NCBI RefSeq assembly: GCF_014647875.1
Contig: NZ_BMQA01000011.1
Span: 124,001-188,000, forward strand
DNA: 64,000 nucleotides
Reading direction: 5' to 3'
From: Streptomyces brasiliensis
GTDB lineage: Bacteria > Actinomycetota > Actinomycetes > Streptomycetales > Streptomycetaceae
Each line of letters starts with the position of its first letter. Position 1 is the first letter of the stretch. A model generated the notes under the pieces. It saw only the letters and a program-made list of their open reading frames with translations, was not told where the DNA came from and did no database searches. The position numbers and the translations under genes are program-made. This document shows, piece by piece, positions 30,508 to 37,969 of this stretch.

Positions 30508-31182
30508 TCAGAGGCCGTTCACCGTGTCGATGACGAAGACGGCGCGGCTGCCGTGTTCGGACGAGTACAGGTTGTCGCTGGTGAGTACGTCCGCTTCGTC
30601 GGATTCTCCGTGGCTGTTGGCGCCCACGATCTTGATGTTCTGCGGGAAGCCGGTGAGCATCGGTCCTCCGCTGGCGCCGTGGCCCATGTCGCAGTCCATC
30701 TTCATGCGGTCATCCAGGGGGTTGAACTTGAACGCGTCCTCGACGTTGCCCTGGCAGAACATCAGCTCTTTCCCGCCGTTGAAGTCGGAGTCGGGCCGGT
30801 TGTATCCGTCGGCCGGATATCCGAAGTCGACGATGTCGTTGTAGTCGGAGCCGGAGTAGAAGCGGTAGCCATAGGCGCCGATGGCGTCCTGGATATTCCC
30901 GTACTCGGGCAGCGGGGTGAGGATGGCGGCGCCGAAGTCGGCGTCGAAGAACTTGTCGGCGTCACCGTTCGCCCACGTCGTCGGGACGACCAGATTGCTG
31001 GCCTCCCAGATTCCCCAGGGCGCCGGAGATGGTGCGTCGCCGTCCCAGGCCGGAGCAAAGGTGACGTTCGCGTAGAAGCCGGACTGGCCGTTCTGGCCCT
31101 CGTGGAGGCAGTGGCCGGCCGTCCATATGGTGTTCTTGTTGTTGGAGACGATCAACGACGCGGGGTCCGATCTGGCTGAGGA
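30508..31182 (-). pseudogene. Trypsin-like serine protease, catalytic part without signal peptide
   Basis: The frame, open from about 31182, carries a chymotrypsin-fold domain. The catalytic His is in IWTAGHC, the Asp probably in FFDADFGAAIL, and the Ser in MGHGASGGPML. A second Cys pair is present. The frame begins inside the catalytic domain (DPASLIVSNNKNTIWTAGHC), so the signal peptide, pro-region and first strands are missing. No credible start with a ribosome site is seen; TTG 31155 is the first start codon. The missing N-terminal part lies in opposite orientation at 30207-30467. Confidence 0.65.
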
Positions 31183-31235
31183 TCACAGAAGTTGAGGTGC
31201 GGAGCACCAACCCACTGTCGTGGAGCGCTGATCTG

Positions 31236-31619
31236 ATGAGTGGCCTTAAACTGTGGCAGCGGGTGATGTTGGTCGTGTGCCTGTGCGCTGCCGCCCTGCC
31301 GTTGTGGTTCGCCGCGAGGAACACCTACCGGTTCGTCGACGGTCACCAGACACGGACTGAGGGATACGTGCATTGCAAGCAGACCGGCGCCTGCCAGGGA
31401 GCGTGGCGTCTGCCAGGCGGACAGCAGGGCAGTGGCGAGATCGAAGGTCTGTCCTTCGAATACGACGAAGAACTCATAACGAACATACCGCTTTATGCGG
31501 GCCCGGATTGGGCAGTCGCCGATCGCTCCGATCTGATGGTTCGTGCGGTCCTGGAGTGTGTCGGCACTCTGATAGGCACGGCTTTCGTTCTCATGGTCGC
31601 GGCATACGCGAAGGATTGA
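31236..31619 (+). CDS. Small membrane protein of unknown function
   Basis: A 127-residue protein with two hydrophobic segments, residues 9-28 (VMLVVCLCAAALPLWFAA) and about 102-123 (AVLECVGTLIGTAFVLMVAAY). They flank an extracytoplasmic loop with two Cys (HCKQTGAC). GGAGCG lies 8 bases before ATG 31236; GTG/ATG starts upstream at 31197 are less well placed. I do not recognise the family. Codon use is less GC-rich than in the flanking core genes, in line with an acquired segment. Confidence 0.6.
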   Translation: MSGLKLWQRVMLVVCLCAAALPLWFAARNTYRFVDGHQTRTEGYVHCKQTGACQGAWRLPGGQQGSGEIEGLSFEYDEELITNIPLYAGPDWAVADRSDLMVRAVLECVGTLIGTAFVLMVAAYAKD

Positions 31620-31635
31620 CGCCGCCTCAGTCTTC

Positions 31636-31841
31636 TTGGCTGTTGACTGGGGCCACATCGAGGACCTGCTCCTGGAGGACCTGCAGCCGATTGTGCTCGA
31701 CGTCGGTAGCGGGACGCCCGAGGAGTTCAGCCGGGCCATCACCGTCCACTCCCAAGCGCGGGCGGACGAGCGGTGCGGCGGATCGAGGCGGCGACCCGCG
31801 AGCACTTCGACCAGGCCCATCCAGGACAGGAGCCGCCCTGA
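31636..31841 (+). pseudogene. Frameshifted remnant of an unknown gene
   Basis: One frame reads VDWGHIEDLLLEDLQPIVLD, then TPEEFSRAITVHSQARADE. At about 31772 a different frame continues VRRIEAATREHFDQAHPGQE to a stop at 31841. One extra G near 31772 would join them as ADERVRRIEAA. There is no good ribosome site and no recognised family. The rest of the gap 31620-31936 holds nothing I can identify. Confidence 0.35.
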
Positions 31842-31936
31842 TGGCGATATCTGAATCTCCCCACCCTGTGCTCAGGCGTTCGCCAGACCTGCTCAAGTTC
31901 CCCCCTTCTTGGGCGGGCGGGGCGCGAATCCGGGGT

Positions 31937-32389
31937 TCACCCCCCGGCGGCCGGGGTGAGGCCTGGGGCAAGCCTGTGGGAGATCGACTCCATCAGCGGC
32001 TTGCGCTTCGTGTTGTGGAAGGCCGCGATGCGCCACCTGCCGTCGTTCTGCCGGACCAGGGTGTAGGTCTGGATCTTGGTGAGCTTGCGTGGTTGTTTGC
32101 CCTTGAAGGTGTCGCCGCGCCCATTCACCACGGCCATGTCCGGTCCGTGGAAACGGATGGCGAGGGTCTCGTCCGCGAGCTTGGTGCCCTTGAGGAACGT
32201 CGTGAACAGGATGCGGTGGCTGTCCACGATGTCCCGGCGCCCCTGGTAGAAGGTGCCGGCGTAGGTGATGTAGGTGGCGTCCTCGGTGAACAGCTCGCCG
32301 TATGCGTCGGCGTCGTGCCGCTCCCATGCTGCGACAAGTTCCTTCAGTACGGAGGTGACTGCGGCGACGTCATGGGCGGTTGTCGACAT
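31937..32389 (-). CDS. SnoaL-like/DUF4440 (SgcJ/EcaC family) protein
   Basis: A 150-residue NTF2-like protein. The pattern TSVLKELVAAWERHDADAYG, LFTEDATYITYAGTFYQGR, VVNGRGDTF, KIQTYTLVRQNDGRWRIAAF is that of the SgcJ/EcaC oxidoreductase-annotated family. Members form small cone-shaped pockets; reported functions vary and none can be assigned here. It is divergent from a MarR regulator gene, with a shared operator-like palindrome between them, so it is probably that regulator's target. Confidence 0.85.
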   Translation of the reverse strand: MSTTAHDVAAVTSVLKELVAAWERHDADAYGELFTEDATYITYAGTFYQGRRDIVDSHRILFTTFLKGTKLADETLAIRFHGPDMAVVNGRGDTFKGKQPRKLTKIQTYTLVRQNDGRWRIAAFHNTKRKPLMESISHRLAPGLTPAAGG

Positions 32390-32421
32390 GGCGGAGGACT
32401 CCTCTTCTGGCTAGACTGAGG

Positions 32422-32461
32422 CAGATTCTTAATGAAAGCAGTATCTGCTCGTGTGCAGATA
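32422..32461. promoter_or_regulatory. Operator-like palindrome between SnoaL-like and MarR genes
   Basis: ATCTGC-TCGTGT-GCAGAT (32444-32461) is a perfect inverted repeat. A third half-site GCAGAT lies at 32422-32427. It sits between divergent genes, just upstream of the MarR gene, the usual place for a MarR operator. Confidence 0.55.
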
Positions 32462-32484
32462 AATGTAGGAGAGGACCTCCGGCG

Positions 32485-32985
32485 ATGGCAACCCTCTTGG
32501 GCAGCGGGGACGAGCATGTGATCTTCCGTCAGTACCTGGACGCGGTAGGTCTCCAGGGCCTGGCCAGCGCGGAAGCCGCTGGACTGCACACGTCGGAGTG
32601 GTACGCGCTCAGCCTGATCGTTCTGGAAGGCGGCCTCACCTCAGGTGAACTCGCCACGAGGACCGGGCTCACCACCGGTGCCACCACTCGCCTGGTCGAC
32701 CGCCTCGAGCGGGCCGGGTACGCGCGCCGCACCGCAGACCCCAAGGACCGCAGACGTGTGATCGTCGAACCGATCCCGGACGCGCTCACCCGTATCGAGG
32801 AGGTCGTGGGCCCCGCCCGCCGCCACATCGCCGAGGTCCTGGCCGGCTACACCCCCGAGCAGCGCGATCTGCTCTTCGACTACTTCGAGCGCGCCGCACC
32901 CGCGTTTCGAGCGGCTACCGAGGAGATCCGCAAGACGCTGGCCCCGAGGCGCAGGAGGGCCGCCCGGGTCCAGGACGGCGACTGA
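32485..32985 (+). CDS. MarR-family transcriptional regulator
   Basis: A 166-residue regulator with the winged-helix core LHTSEWYALSLIVLEGGLTS, GELATRTGLTTGATTRLVDRL and the wing RTADPKDRRRVIVEPI. The helices at both ends form the dimer interface. The start is ATG 32485 with AGGAGAGGA nine bases upstream. It probably represses itself and the divergent SnoaL-like gene through the palindrome between them. The ligand is unknown. Confidence 0.9.
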   Translation: MATLLGSGDEHVIFRQYLDAVGLQGLASAEAAGLHTSEWYALSLIVLEGGLTSGELATRTGLTTGATTRLVDRLERAGYARRTADPKDRRRVIVEPIPDALTRIEEVVGPARRHIAEVLAGYTPEQRDLLFDYFERAAPAFRAATEEIRKTLAPRRRRAARVQDGD

Positions 32986-33223
32986 CCCCAGACATGCGCG
33001 CCGCGACGGCGCAGCTGCCGACGGACGGCAGGAAAATCCCCCGAAGGTCCGCGATTGCATGGCGGCGGCTGCTGGCAGCAGGGGCTCTGGGCTGTATGCG
33101 TTCGGCCGGTCGCCGGGCGGGCCGGCACCCCTGGTTGATCTCACACCAAACGGGGCGACGAGCGGTGCCGGGGATTTTCAAGGAGCCCCAACAGCCCGTC
33201 ACCGTCGTGTGTGAGGGAGTGCC

Positions 33224-33640
33224 ATGAGGCCGTACACGAGGGTGAATCATCGGCCGTATCCGAGCCCGGCCCGTGCGGCGCGGCAGATGCGGCGGGCTGC
33301 CCACAGCGAGCCGTGCCCGGTGTGCGAGCACCCGTGGAACCGGCATGCACTGGCAGACGGGCAGCGGGTGTGCACGCGCGGGCACGACGACGGGCCGATC
33401 TCGTGTCGGGTCTGCGCCGAGACGGCCGCGCGGATGCCGGCCGCCTACGCCTTGGCCGAGTTCGGGCGGATCTGGAGGACGCAGCCGCCGCGGCTGCCCA
33501 TGCTCAAGTTGTCGTCTTCGCTGGTCGCGGGCGGTGTCGGAGGGCGAGCTCGGCGTGGACACGGGCGACCATCGCCCAGGCCGTGTCCCGGTACTTCGAC
33601 CCCTTCTGCTTGCGGGACAGCTCCCGCTGCGCCCTTTTGA
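33224..33640 (+). CDS. Small CxxC protein, probably truncated at its 3' end
   Basis: ATG 33224 has GAGGGAG upstream. The first 95 residues look like a real protein with three Cys clusters (PCPVCEHPWNRH, VCTRGHDD, CRVCAETAARMPAAYALAEFG) that could bind zinc. From about 33510 the reading runs antisense through a transposase fragment, so the true C-terminus is lost or replaced. Similar short Cys-rich proteins occur in Streptomyces accessory elements, to my knowledge without function. Confidence 0.5.
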   Translation: MRPYTRVNHRPYPSPARAARQMRRAAHSEPCPVCEHPWNRHALADGQRVCTRGHDDGPISCRVCAETAARMPAAYALAEFGRIWRTQPPRLPMLKLSSSLVAGGVGGRARRGHGRPSPRPCPGTSTPSACGTAPAAPF

Positions 33641-33960
33641 GTTTCTTCTCCGCGCGGCGCAAGAATCGCGGGGAGTCGATCTTCGTGCCGTCGGACAGGA
33701 CCGCGAAGTGGGCCGGCCCCAGGTCAATGCCGACGGCGATGTCGGAATCCGGCGCGCCGAAGCGGGTCCGGTCCTGCTCGGGGCCGGTGTCGATGACGAA
33801 GGAGGCGAAGTACCGGCCGGCCGCATCCTTGATCACAGTGACCGGGGAGGGCACGGACGGCAGGGCACGCGACCAGCGCACCCGAACCCGGCCGATCTTC
33901 GGCAGGCTCAGCCGCCCCGCAGAGGTGATGGACCAGCGGGCGTTGGCGGTGAACCGGAAA
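33530..33960 (-). pseudogene. TnpB (IS200/IS605 OrfB) fragment
   Basis: The frame encodes a central piece of a TnpB-family protein: TSAGRLSLPKIGRVRVRW, GRYFASFVIDTG, then VGIDLGPAHFAVLSDGTKI with the first catalytic Asp of the RuvC-like site, and KKLKRAQRELSRKQKGSK. Both ends are missing: the N-terminal part beyond 33960 and, beyond about 33530, the remaining RuvC motifs and zinc ribbon. No TnpA and no right-end structure are seen. It is dead and lies directly beside the att repeat at 33988. Confidence 0.85.
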
Positions 33961-33987
33961 GCCCCCAGGTCAGCACGGTGGCCTCTT

Positions 33988-34012
33988 CCGGTTCAAGTCC
34001 GGTTCCGGGCAC
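33988..34012 (+). repeat. att repeat, distal copy of the bldA 3' end
   Basis: Twenty-five bases identical to 29231-29255. Sequence on either side differs from the tRNA locus, so this is not a second tRNA gene. It marks the likely far end of an integrated element. Confidence 0.8.
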
Positions 34013-34034
34013 ACACCGCACCTGCGACGCAGGG

Positions 34035-34072
34035 AGCGGGCCATCCCCGGCTTGCTCCGGAAATGGCCCGCT
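34035..34072. terminator. Hairpin beyond the distal att copy
   Basis: AGCGGGCCAT (34035-34044) pairs with ATGGCCCGCT (34063-34072); CCGG pairs can extend inside the loop. It could be the original terminator displaced from the tRNA locus, or serve the minus-strand CoA-transferase operon. Confidence 0.45.
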
Positions 34073-34173
34073 GGTTGCGGGTTCGGTTGCCCTCCCTGCC
34101 AACTCGGTGGGCTACCGCCGGCCGCGACTCTCGGCCCAGGACCGGCGCTCGGCCGAGAACGGGGCGCACGATG

Positions 34174-34863
34174 TCACAGGCTCCCGGCGGGTTCCGCGGG
34201 CTGGAGCGGAATGTCGAGGCGCGACGCGAGGTCCTCGTAGGTGATGCCGAAGGTTTCGAGCACCGTGACCCGCCCCTGGCCGATGCTGAAGGTGGCCAGA
34301 TCGGTGTAGACGCGGTCGACGCACCCCAGCCCGGTCAGTGGATAGGTGCACTCCGCGACCAGCTTGGGTGAGCCGTTCTTCGCAAAGAGCGTCATCATCA
34401 CGAACACGTTCTTGGCGCCGATCGCGAGGTCCATGGCGCCTCCGACGGCGGGGATGGCGTCGGGCGCGCCGGTGTGCCAGTTGGCCAGGTCTCCGGCGGC
34501 CGAGACCTGGAACGCGCCGAGCACGCAGATGTCCAGGTGGCCGCCGCGCATCATGGCGAAGGAGTCGGCGTGGTGGAAGTAGGCCGCTCCCGGCAGCTCG
34601 GTGACCGGAATCTTCCCCGCGTTGATGAGCTCGGGGTCGACCTGCGTTTCCTCGGCTGCGGGCCCCATGTTCAGCATGCCGTTCTCGGTGTGCAGCACCA
34701 CGCCCGATCCCGCGGGCAGGTGGTCCGCAACCAGGGTCGGCTGGCCGATGCCCAGATTGACGAACGAGCCGAACGGGATGTCGCGAGCGATGACGGCGGC
34801 CATCTCGTGCTTGCTCAGCGGCCCGCGGCCGGTGTTCTCCACCAGTGAGTTGGACGTGCTCAT
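34174..34863 (-). CDS. pcaJ: 3-oxoadipate/3-oxoacid CoA-transferase subunit B
   Basis: A 229-residue subunit of a class I CoA-transferase. The catalytic glutamate lies in the motif TENGMLNMG. Other landmarks are IPFGSFVNLGIGQPTLVADH, GGHLDICVLGAFQVSAAGDL, GGAMDLAIGAKNVFVMM and AECTYPLTGLGCVDRVYTDL. With the A subunit it moves CoA from succinyl-CoA to 3-oxoadipate (or acetoacetate). Its start overlaps the pcaI stop by four bases. The neighbouring thiolase, the next pathway step, is truncated. The exact substrate cannot be read from sequence. Confidence 0.85.
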   Translation of the reverse strand: MSTSNSLVENTGRGPLSKHEMAAVIARDIPFGSFVNLGIGQPTLVADHLPAGSGVVLHTENGMLNMGPAAEETQVDPELINAGKIPVTELPGAAYFHHADSFAMMRGGHLDICVLGAFQVSAAGDLANWHTGAPDAIPAVGGAMDLAIGAKNVFVMMTLFAKNGSPKLVAECTYPLTGLGCVDRVYTDLATFSIGQGRVTVLETFGITYEDLASRLDIPLQPAEPAGSL

Positions 34864-35531
34864 GCGGCTGTCACCTCCTGTACGACGCGGTCGACGTAGA
34901 TGCTCGGCGTCACGACCGTCTCCGGATCGATCTCGCCGACGTCGACGATCTCGCGGACTTGTGCCACCACCATGGTTGCCGCGGTGGCCATGACCGGTCC
35001 GAAGTTCCGGGCTGTCTTGCGGTAGACGAGGTTCCCCATGCGATCAGCTCGGTGCGCGCCGATCAGTGCGACGTCGCCCTTGATGGGGTACTCCAGCACG
35101 TAGGTGCGGCCGTCGATTTCGCGGGACTCCTTGCCCTCGGCGAGGAGTGTGTTGGCGCCCGTCGGGGTGAAGAACGCCCCGATTCCGGCTCCGGCAGCCC
35201 TCATCCTTTCGGCGAGGTTGCCCTGCGGCACCACCTCGAGCTCGATCTTCCCCGCCCGGTAGAGCTCGTCGAAGACCCAGGAGTCCGCCTGGCGGGGGAA
35301 GGAGCAGATCACCTTGCGCACGCGCCCTGTGGCCAGCAGCGCCGCGAGTCCTGTGTCGCCGTTGCCCGCGTTGTTGGACACCACAGTCAGATCGGTCGCA
35401 CCCTGCCGGATGAGCGCGTCGATCAACTGCACGGGCATGCCCGCCATGCCGAAGCCTCCGATCAGCACCGTCGAGCCGTCCTCGATCCCGGCCACTGCCT
35501 CATCGGTGTGTGCGCACACCTGAATGGTCAT
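34860..35531 (-). CDS. pcaI: 3-oxoadipate/3-oxoacid CoA-transferase subunit A
   Basis: A 223-residue partner of the B subunit. The glycine-rich CoA-contact loop is VLIGGFGMAGMPVQLIDAL. NNAGNGDTGLAALLATGRVR, GKIELEVVPQGNLAERMRAAGAG and FFTPTGANTLLAEGKE are typical of PcaI/ScoA. Its start overlaps the thiolase stop (TGATG), and its stop overlaps the pcaJ start, so the three were one operon. Since the thiolase has lost its 5' half, and with it the operon promoter, expression now depends on whatever lies upstream. Confidence 0.87.
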   Translation of the reverse strand: MTIQVCAHTDEAVAGIEDGSTVLIGGFGMAGMPVQLIDALIRQGATDLTVVSNNAGNGDTGLAALLATGRVRKVICSFPRQADSWVFDELYRAGKIELEVVPQGNLAERMRAAGAGIGAFFTPTGANTLLAEGKESREIDGRTYVLEYPIKGDVALIGAHRADRMGNLVYRKTARNFGPVMATAATMVVAQVREIVDVGEIDPETVVTPSIYVDRVVQEVTAA

Positions 35532-36271
35532 CGCTGATCCTCCGTCACGTTCTCCAGCACTACCACCAGCGCCTGACCGACGCCGATGCAGATGGCGGCA
35601 ACGCCCCACCGCTGTCCCGACTCCCGGAGCCGGTGGGCCAGCGTGCCCAGGATCCGGCCGCCGGAGGCGCCCAGCGGATGGCCGATGGCGATCGCGCCGC
35701 CCTTGGTGTTCACGATGTCCGTGTCGATCTTCCAGGCATCCACACAGGCCAACGACTGCACCGCGAAGGCCTCGTTGAGCTCCACGGCGGAGACGTCGGA
35801 CCAGGAGATACCCGCGTTCCTCAGCGCACGGTTGGCAGCCTCGACGGGAGCGAAACCGAACATCTGTGGATCCAGCGCGGACACCCCGCGACCGGCGATC
35901 CGCGCCAACGGCGCATGCCCGATCTTCGCGCTCGCAGCCGCCGAACCGAGCAGCACGGCGGAGGAACCGTCGCTCAGCGGGGAGGCGTTGCCGGCCGTGA
36001 TCACACCGTCCGGGCGGAAAGACGGTTTGAGGCCGGCCAGCTTCTCGGGGGTGGAACCGGGCCGGATGCCTTCGTCGCGGGTGCAGGTGCTGCCCTTGGC
36101 ATCCACCGCCACCGGCACGACCAGTTCGTCGTAGAACCCCGCGTTCCAGGCCTCGTCGGCGAGGACGTGCGAGCGGGCGGCGAACTCGTCCTGCCGTTCC
36201 CGGGGAATGGCGAACCGCTCGGCGAGCGCCTCGTTCGCCTCCCCCAGAGAGACCGTCCACTCCTTTGGAGC
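35528..36271 (-). pseudogene. Thiolase (PcaF-like), 5'-truncated
   Basis: The frame encodes the C-terminal 248 residues of a roughly 400-residue thiolase. EWTVSLGEANEALAERF, the loop GNASPLSDGSSAVLLGSA, ELNEAFAVQSLACVDAW, the His loop GGAIAIGHPLGASGGR and the Cys loop CIGVGQALVVVLE are present. The N-terminal 150 residues with the acyl-accepting Cys are absent. Upstream of about 36271 the thiolase reading stops and the sequence becomes the tail of a gene on the other strand. It is therefore inactive as a thiolase. Confidence 0.8.
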
Positions 36272-36325
36272 TCACCGGCTACGGAACAGGTCGCGGCGCT
36301 GATCGAACGATACGTACAGCGCTGA
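36272..36325 (+). pseudogene. 3' tail of an unidentified gene
   Basis: The plus strand reads SPATEQVAALIERYVQR and a stop at 36325, directly abutting the truncated thiolase. It resembles the last helix of a TetR-like protein. The rest of the gene is missing, so this marks a deletion junction. Confidence 0.25.
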
Positions 36326-36336
36326 CAACTGCTGCC

Positions 36337-37101
36337 TCAGCGCAATCCGGACACGCCGGGCGGCTGCTCAAATGGGCTCGAGAGGAGCCAGTCGGTGAAG
36401 GTCTGGGTGCCACGAGGGCCGGGGCCGGTCGGGAGCAGGCCGCCGCTGCTCATTCCGCCGGGAAGGTACAGGGGCAGGACCGGGCGCCGGCGGGCGCCGC
36501 CCGCGGCGACGACGCGCCGGGCCATGTCGACCAGCGACTCGACCCGCGGGCCGGCGAGCTCGGGGGCCATCGCCCGCGGCGGTTCGAGGGCGAGGTCGGC
36601 GAGGGCTTCGGACACCTCCCGTACGGCGATGGGCTGTACCCGGCCCGCCGGTACCACCGCGATCGGCCCGGGCACGCCACCCAGCACCTGACCCGCGAAC
36701 TCGTGGAACTGCGTCGCACGCAGAACGGTCCACGGCACCGCCCCGCCCCGGACGATCTCCTCCTGCCGCAGCTTGCCCGCGTAATAGGGGTTCTTGACCC
36801 GGTCGATCCCCACGATCGACAGTGTGACGAGGTGCCGTGCCCCGGCCCGCTCGGCCGCTCCGACGAGGTTCCGCCCCGCCTTGTCGAAGAAGTCCACCGA
36901 CACCGACTTGCGGGTCGTGATCACATTGCTGACGTCGATGACTGCCTCGGCCCCGGCAAGCGCCGCATCCAGCCCGGACCCGGTCAGCAGATCGACACCA
37001 TGTCCGCGCGACAGCACCACGGGCGCATGCCCGCGAGCCCGCAGCGTCTCCACCACACGCCGCCCGGCCAGCCCGGTACCACCGGCAACCGCGATCTTCA
37101 T
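36337..37101 (-). CDS. NmrA-like NAD(P)-binding SDR protein
   Basis: A 254-residue atypical short-chain dehydrogenase. The nucleotide motif GGTGLAGRRVVETLRARGH is at the N-terminus. VIDVSNVITTRKSVSVDFF, GARHLVTLSIVGIDRV, YYAGKLRQEEIVR (a YxxxK-like pair) and VPWTVLRATQFHEFAGQVL follow. This is the NmrA/SDR family 5 pattern, whose members are quinone reductases or redox sensors. There is no partner gene to fix a substrate. The ribosome site GGAG precedes the ATG at 37101. Confidence 0.88.
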   Translation of the reverse strand: MKIAVAGGTGLAGRRVVETLRARGHAPVVLSRGHGVDLLTGSGLDAALAGAEAVIDVSNVITTRKSVSVDFFDKAGRNLVGAAERAGARHLVTLSIVGIDRVKNPYYAGKLRQEEIVRGGAVPWTVLRATQFHEFAGQVLGGVPGPIAVVPAGRVQPIAVREVSEALADLALEPPRAMAPELAGPRVESLVDMARRVVAAGGARRRPVLPLYLPGGMSSGGLLPTGPGPRGTQTFTDWLLSSPFEQPPGVSGLR

Positions 37102-37239
37102 GACTGCTCCCTCTCTCCACGCTGTACGGGAGAAGGACCACGGGGCCGCGAAAATTGTGACAGCTCGCCCGTGACCAGGGTCACAGCACTCGGCTGGGGT
37201 GCCGTGTCACGAAGACCTCGAGCCGGTGGTCCTGCATGT

Positions 37240-37671
37240 ATGAAACCCGGATCCATCAAGAAGTGGCTGCGCGGCGGGCTGCTCACCCTGGCCACGCTGC
37301 AGACGGTCGTCTCGGTCTGGCAGTACGTCTTCCCCCGCTCGTTCTACGACGACTTCCCCACGGTGAACCTCGATCCCCCGTACAACGAGCACCTGCTCTC
37401 CGACGTCGGCGGTCTCGGGCTCGCGTTGACCGGCATGCTGTACTTCGCCGCCTGGGTGCTCGACAGCAAGGTCGTCCTGTCGGCGCTCATCGGCTACCTG
37501 ATCTATGCAGCCACACACTTCACCTTCCACGTCCGGCACTTCGACCACTTCTCGCTTCTCGAGGCCTTCGGAGTGGGCACCGGGCTCGGCGTCGAGGTGG
37601 TCCTCGCGCTCGTGCTTCTCCACGTCGCCGGGCGAGTGCACCGGGCCGAGTCCGACCCGCCCGCCACATGA
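37240..37671 (+). CDS. Small four-helix membrane protein
   Basis: A 143-residue protein with four hydrophobic segments (LTLATLQTVVSVWQYVF, GGLGLALTGMLYFAAWVL, VVLSALIGYLIYAATHF, LGVEVVLALVLLHVAG). Conserved-looking polar motifs are YDDFPTVNLDPPYNEHLLSD and THFTFHVRHF. Similar DoxX-sized hypothetical membrane proteins occur widely in actinobacteria. The function is unknown. ATG 37240 lacks a strong ribosome site. The following 298 bp (37672-37969) hold no gene. Confidence 0.7.
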   Translation: MKPGSIKKWLRGGLLTLATLQTVVSVWQYVFPRSFYDDFPTVNLDPPYNEHLLSDVGGLGLALTGMLYFAAWVLDSKVVLSALIGYLIYAATHFTFHVRHFDHFSLLEAFGVGTGLGVEVVLALVLLHVAGRVHRAESDPPAT

Positions 37672-37969
37672 CGCTCGCGCGGCGCCCCACCTGGACGGGT
37701 CGCCTCCTCGCGCGCGGCCGGGACCGACCCGGCCGAGGCCTGCACCGGCTTCCCGCTCGGCCGAACGGCCGATCGGCGGGTCTCCGGCCGGTTCCGGACA
37801 TGTAGCGAGTCGGTCATGGAACACGACCCTCCGTGGCCGGGAATGAGGGACCCGCGTAGCGTGTTGCCCACCACGGCTGGGAAAGATCCTCCCCAGGAAC
37901 TAGGGTCATTCCTTTGCCAGCCCATTACTCTTGAGCCAAGGCTACGCAGGGTGGCCATGGAGGAGTGAA

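Larger units (their letters stand above)
29231..34012. mobile_element. att-bounded accessory segment in the bldA 3' end
   Basis: A 25-bp perfect direct repeat of the bldA T-arm and acceptor (29231-29255 and 33988-34012) brackets about 4.8 kb. tRNA 3' ends are classic targets of tyrosine integrases, and elements restore the tRNA while displacing its old end. The segment holds a regulator fragment, a frameshifted gene, a split protease, MarR and SnoaL-like genes and a TnpB fragment. No integrase or conjugation gene remains, so it would be a decayed element or a deletion product. Confidence 0.6.

Noticed and set aside
30508..31182. An intact serine protease starting at 31155
   Set aside because: The TTG there lies inside the catalytic domain, there is no signal peptide or ribosome site, and the missing N-terminal part is found inverted nearby.
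32994..33223. A small gene after the MarR gene
   Set aside because: The frame there has no ribosome site and no family resemblance; composition looks non-coding.
33981..34012. A second tRNA gene
   Set aside because: Only the T-arm and acceptor 3' half are present. No D-arm, anticodon arm or 5' acceptor strand precedes it, so it is an att-type fragment.
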